DNA from: Rachycentron canadum
Lineage: Eukaryota > Chordata > Actinopteri > Carangiformes > Rachycentridae
Assembly: GCA_038496675.1 (NCBI GenBank)
Contig: CM076671.1
Location: 10,611,300 to 10,675,299, forward strand
DNA length: 64,000 bases
Direction of reading: 5' to 3'
Positions within the stretch are counted from its first letter, which is position 1, and each line of letters begins with the position of its first letter. Below the pieces are notes generated by a model. That model made no database searches, had not been told where the DNA came from, and worked only from the letters and a program-made list of their open reading frames with translations. Positions 59,787 to 64,000 of the stretch are shown here, piece after piece. The position numbers and the translations under genes were made by a program.

Positions 59787-62700
59787 TGGACGTTTAAAGG
59801 GTTTGAGATGAGAGCGGCTCCTGTACCTGTGACCTCCAGGCTGCTGATGTTCTGATACACAGACCCGACCTGGCTCTTCACGTTCACACTGCGAGCCTGA
59901 GAAACACGTCGACACGTTAATATTTAAGGGTTCACGCTTGGTCTTGGGTCTAGTCCTGAATAAAGTCTTGTGTGTTCATACCTTCAGTGTGTGCATGGTC
60001 GCCCCCCTGAAGGCGGTGGGGGCCAGCAGTGTTGGTGGTAACCCAGCCTGAGAACCTGCTGCAGCCACCAGACTCTTACAGTTAATGAGGAAGTTGATGA
60101 GTGTGAAGGTGTGAGACCCCTCCACACACACCACAGACTCTGGTTTATGGTCCAGAGCCACAGTTTGACCCTCCTTACGCCTGGACAGGGAGTCAAGGAC
60201 CTTTCACGTTTCTTACTGCCCCGTCCCCCTGAGGTTGGACATGTGGTCAAGGATACAGTTGGATGCTGATGCTGTCAGGCTTCTTGATTTTGTCCTGGAC
60301 TCCAATCACCTTCAGCCAGGAGAAACCACCATCATCATCATCCTCCTCCTCCTCCTCCTCCTCCTCCTCCTTGTATCTGTTCTCTTCATCAGCTGCCTGT
60401 TGTTTCATCTCTGAACATCTAATTAAAAACACAAAACCATCATTTAATATTCCATTAATTAACATTACTATTATCATACAATAATAAATGTACATGTAAT
60501 ACAATAAAATACATGTTTAGTTAAGTTTGTCTGAGAATGAAAGGAAACACTCACTCCTCCACTTTCTCCTTGTTCTCCTCCTCCTCCTCCTCCTGGCTGT
60601 GTTGATCCTTGCTCTTCTTCTCCTCCTCCACTAGAGGGAGACTGAACTCTATACCTGAACAGGTGAACAAGAAGTGAAACAAATGAGAAAAGACTAAAGG
60701 TTTAAAGATGAATATGTATAAAACATTTAAAAGCTACAGTTTTTACTTTTACTTGTATTTTTCCCGTTTAACTAGACATCATTTAGGGAGATTAGAGTCG
60801 TTGGCTGCAAAGAAAAGTCTGAAGATGAGCTTCATCGTTCAAATTGGCAGCAACTGACATTGAAAATACAGCTGTAACTAACTCTGTGTGTGGTCCTGTA
60901 GGTCTGCTCTATCTAACACATGTGAAGAAGTGTGCTCCTCACCCTCAGCCTTCATCGCCTCTCTGAGACCCCGGGTCGTAGGAGAAATCAGGGCTGTGAT
61001 GGAGCCAGAACCACCGAGACCTGCTGCCCTGAACAACACTGTGAACTGAGTGGAGGGGGAACGATGTGACGAGGGAATGATGGAGTAAAAAAAAAAAAAA
61101 AGTTTCTTTTTAGGAAACACAGACACACCCACCTGGTAGGAGCAGAGGTAGAAGTAAGGACACAGTCTGGCCTTCAGGAGACTGTAGAGGGAGGACAGAC
61201 TGACCGACCTGTGGAGGAGACAGAGAGGAGATACTGAAGCTGTGTCACAACTCAGAGGCCGACATGCGTCCTGCTTTTCCAAGGAAAGGATCCAAACTAT
61301 CCCAAGATTCATTACACACCAGTAAAGATAATGATAAAACCCACCAACAGAGAGCCTGGAGACAAGACTGTTAAATAGAAGAGTTGGGCTTAGCCTCAAC
61401 AGCACAACTGTAAAAACCAGGGACCTTAAAACCTCAGGCTTATGTCTCCTCTCAGATATTTGACCTTGCTGTGGCTAAAACGAACATCTCAATCCTCACC
61501 ATTCACTCATGAGGCTCTGCTGCAGCGATGTGTCGTGTGTCCACGGGCTGTTCTTCCCCGTGAAGCTCCTCTCAGCGTTGATCCTGGGGAACAGGGAGAT
61601 CCAGGGCAGGGACGGATGCTGCCAGTAGACCAGACTCTGCTGGAAGGCACAACGCAGCTCCGAGCAGGACCTGGGATCCTGCGGGGGGACAGATGGGACT
61701 CAGTGAGTGATGTTCTTCTAGAAGACGTAGAAATGATAATGACACAAAGACACTACCTGCAGACTGTGAGGCAGGGAGCTGAACTGGGCTCTGCAGTGCT
61801 GGCTCAGCCCCAGAGCCTCCTCCTGGGCTTTGGGCTGCTCAGCCCACGACAGGGACAGCGGGGAGGTGAAGAGGAGGCGAGTCTTCAGGCTCCAGTCTGC
61901 TGGGTACTCTGTGCAGACAGGAGGAGCTATAGAGGCAGGAGCTATGGCCTGAGGACTCTGGGAAGAGAGTTTATTAGAAACATGTAGTCAATTTAATAAC
62001 AGTCCTGCTATCAATCCAGTACTGTATTATTCTCGAGGCTGCTGTTGAGCTGTGGAGCTTTTATTTTTATATACATTTAACTGTACACAGTTGATTGATA
62101 TTGAATTCCCTAATTTTCCATTAAATTCTATTTCATTCTAAGGATTCTTGCCACAATCGAGCAGCTGTAAAACAAAAAGTAGAGAAAAAACCTTCAGCAG
62201 TGGATTTTCAACATCCTCCTCCTCCTCTTCAAACAGGGAGTCGTCTTCAGAGAAAATGAGCGACTTCTACAGCCGAGGACAGATGGGTGGAAATGGAAAT
62301 AAGACTCATATCAACTGCTTTTTCAGACATGAAGGAGTCAACCACAGCAATAACCACCAACACTATGGGATGGTTCCTTCATACTATGCCATCAATTCAA
62401 CATTTTAAGATTATAAGAGCTTTAAAATGATGTTATCTTCACAGGAAATATACAAACATGAGATAAGTCTTATTACTAAACTGGGTGATCTCTGACAGAC
62501 CAGATCTAATGATGCAAATAGGTTCATTATAGTGGGTTTTCCAACATACAAGGGATTTGTTCAGTTGTTTTGGTGGAAAAACAGTAAAAAAGGATTAGTA
62601 TATAATAGAAATATATACAAATTATATTGGTAGTCAGTTTTATTTGTCACTGTTCAGAATCGATAAATATAGATGTCATAAAATCGCGGAAAACATCGCG

Positions 62701-63192
62701 ATATTATCAAACATGGCTCCATGGTTTACTTGGACCGACCTTGCTCGAAATATCCGAGTGTTGCTGTTTTTCCGCCTCAGTCAAACTGGAGCTGAAAGAT
62801 AAAAGTCCTTGACGGCCCGTCTTTGTTGACATGTCCGCCTCTCCCTCCTCCTCTGCCGGCCTCTTTCCCCGGTCACCGTCGGCAGCTCCGGCGCCTCCGT
62901 CGTCGTTGTGAATTACAAACTTCTTTTTGGGGCTGAAAGTATTTTCAATGTTTGCGAAGGGGTTTCTGCGTTTTATCCCGCCCCCGGAGCCGGTGTGGGT
63001 GTTGAACAGCGGCCCCGGCGAGAAAGGCCGGACGCACGCCGGGGACGAGCCTCTCTGCCCGGGGCTCCCGGTGGAGTCCTGGCCGCTCGGGCTGGAGAAG
63101 ACCCCGGCGTCGCTTCGGGCTCTTTTCCTCCTCATTCGCATGATTTCCGCCGGGCGCTTGAAGCTCGGCGAGTAGCCCGCCTGCTGAGACAT
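59076..63192 (-). CDS. donson: Downstream neighbour of SON (DONSON), replication-fork protein, 12 exons
   Basis: Exons in order: 63192-62740, 62266-62192, 61957-61757, 61678-61500, 61208-61133, 61045-60943, 60654-60555, 60418-60257, 60180-59982, 59896-59827, 59620-59490 and 59216-59076. Lengths sum to 1890 nt, 629 aa (human 566). All are GT-AG and every phase fits. DONSON is a nuclear replisome factor that helps assemble and activate the CMG helicase and protects forks. Conserved stretches are GYSPSF...RRKRARS (6-27), RRNPF (75-79), WSLKTRLLFTS, SELRCAFQQSLVYW, LCPYFYLCSYQFTVLFRAAG, ALISPTTRGLREAM, SWL...GVQDKIKKPD, INFLINCKSLVAAAG, LAPTAFRGATM and the C-terminal YSYTWRS. Acidic repeats in exons 7-8 come from GAG/GAT-rich coding triplets. 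The start ATG (63190-63192) gives MSQQAGYSP, aligned with human. The frame is open upstream but has no ATG. Confidence 0.97.
60344..60371. repeat. donson: Coding (CCT)n / GAG trinucleotide repeat in donson exon 8
   Basis: On the minus strand this pure GAG/GAT run encodes a poly-Glu then poly-Asp stretch. Length change would alter the acidic tract without shifting frame. Confidence 0.9.
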
Positions 63193-63330
63193 ACCGGGGA
63201 GCGACGGTTGGACAAAATGGCTGAAGGAGAAAGACGGAATTCTAAAGGAAAACTGGACCCGCCGGAGTTTCGCTCCTGCGCCTTCCGCATCAAACAAATT
63301 TGGCGCCTGTCGTGATGACGTAGAGCGTCA
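63193..63330 (-). promoter_or_regulatory. donson: donson core promoter with E2F and CRE-like sites
   Basis: GC-rich sequence ahead of the ATG. A perfect E2F consensus TTTGGCGC is at 63299-63306, about 107 bases upstream of the start codon. A CRE-like TGACGTAG is at 63316-63323. There is no TATA box. E2F control would match S-phase use of DONSON. Confidence 0.6.
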
Positions 63331-63339
63331 GACGTGTTA

Positions 63340-64000
63340 CGCGTTGCGTCACAGGATGGAGACGCTAAAAGAAGCTACATGATTTAGCAAAAGTTCCTCA
63401 ATTTTTATTATTTATCCATGAATTAATTCATTAAGTTTAATATCTAAATGAAAGTTTAAGGTGTTTTTTTTAAATCAGTTTCATAAAATCTGAATAAAGC
63501 ATCGAAATTAAATTCAATTTAAAAAAGCTGTTCAACTACGTCACCAAGTCACATGATCACACTCAATTAGCGTTTGTAAATTATGGATTATTCCAGATAT
63601 TAATTTAGTTTATGCTTTTCTTGTCTAATCTGTATGGTTTAAAGGTAATTTAATTTTAATAAAATCGTTAGAAACGTTTAATTTAACTGAGCAACACTTT
63701 TTGTCTTCATCACATCTGTGTAATGATCTTAATTAATGATAGCAAAGTGGATATTAATCGATAAAATACACCTGTAAAAGGAACCATTTCTGGATTAAAT
63801 GAATTATTTGTGTAATGATAAGAGATTTGTGATATAGTTGCACATATTAAACCATGATACACTCAACTGACACCCTCACAACACAGTTCTGTCAAACCAA
63901 TAACACAATTTACACAATATATATGGAGCAAATGTATATTGTTTAGACATTTAAATTAAATCGAATCTATATTACCAGAATTTTTGACACTTTTTTTTTT
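63340..64000. other. AT-rich intergenic DNA upstream of donson
   Basis: No gene, exon or structured repeat recognised. It ends in a T-run at the window edge. Confidence 0.5.

Noticed and set aside
61442..61987. 181-codon plus-strand open frame
   Set aside because: It is the antisense shadow of donson exons 3 and 4, whose minus-strand translation matches the DONSON family and has correct splice sites.
62908..63315. 135-codon plus-strand frame
   Set aside because: GC-rich antisense of donson exon 1.

Overview
The window is nuclear DNA of a ray-finned fish, most likely a percomorph teleost. The protein-coding genes have compact vertebrate GT-AG introns. Intergenic DNA and introns are full of CA/TG microsatellites, tRNA-derived SINE remnants and decayed Tc1-like transposons. 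No prokaryotic features (operons, CRISPR, insertion sequences) are present.

Four genes can be supported by rebuilding splice structures by eye. (1) A glycophorin C-like small membrane protein on the minus strand (coding exons 13646-15200, 108 aa). (2) s100b on the minus strand (coding 18586-19029, 94 aa), with a TATA promoter near 19570. (3) sh3bp4 on the plus strand (coding 39580-51836, four coding exons, 962 aa), with a probable GC-rich promoter and non-coding first exon near 33150-33453. (4) donson on the minus strand (coding 59076-63192, twelve exons, 629 aa), with an E2F-type site just upstream. In every case exon phases add up to an uninterrupted reading frame.

Layout: 1-12.9 kb is intergenic, with a CpG-rich TCTCGCGAGA promoter-like patch at 4.7 kb and a Tc1 relic at 12.0-12.8 kb. 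From 12.97 to 19.6 kb lie the two small minus-strand genes, with SINE copies between them. From 19.6 to 33.1 kb is mostly gene-free, apart from one unassigned two-exon candidate at 20.4-21.3 kb. From 33.1 to 53.3 kb is sh3bp4 with long repeat-filled introns. From 53.3 to 59 kb is repeat-rich intergenic DNA, and 59-63.3 kb is donson. The last 0.7 kb is AT-rich.

The genes do not form a pathway. s100b is a calcium sensor, sh3bp4 acts in endocytosis and Rag-GTPase signalling, donson is a replication-fork factor, and the glycophorin-like protein probably links membrane to cytoskeleton.

The most unusual structure is a dispersed repeat family carrying an internal 30-bp minisatellite. It occurs at four loci in this window in both orientations and, because 30 is a multiple of 3, leaves long open frames on both strands. 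I saw no convincing new enzymatic or defence system.
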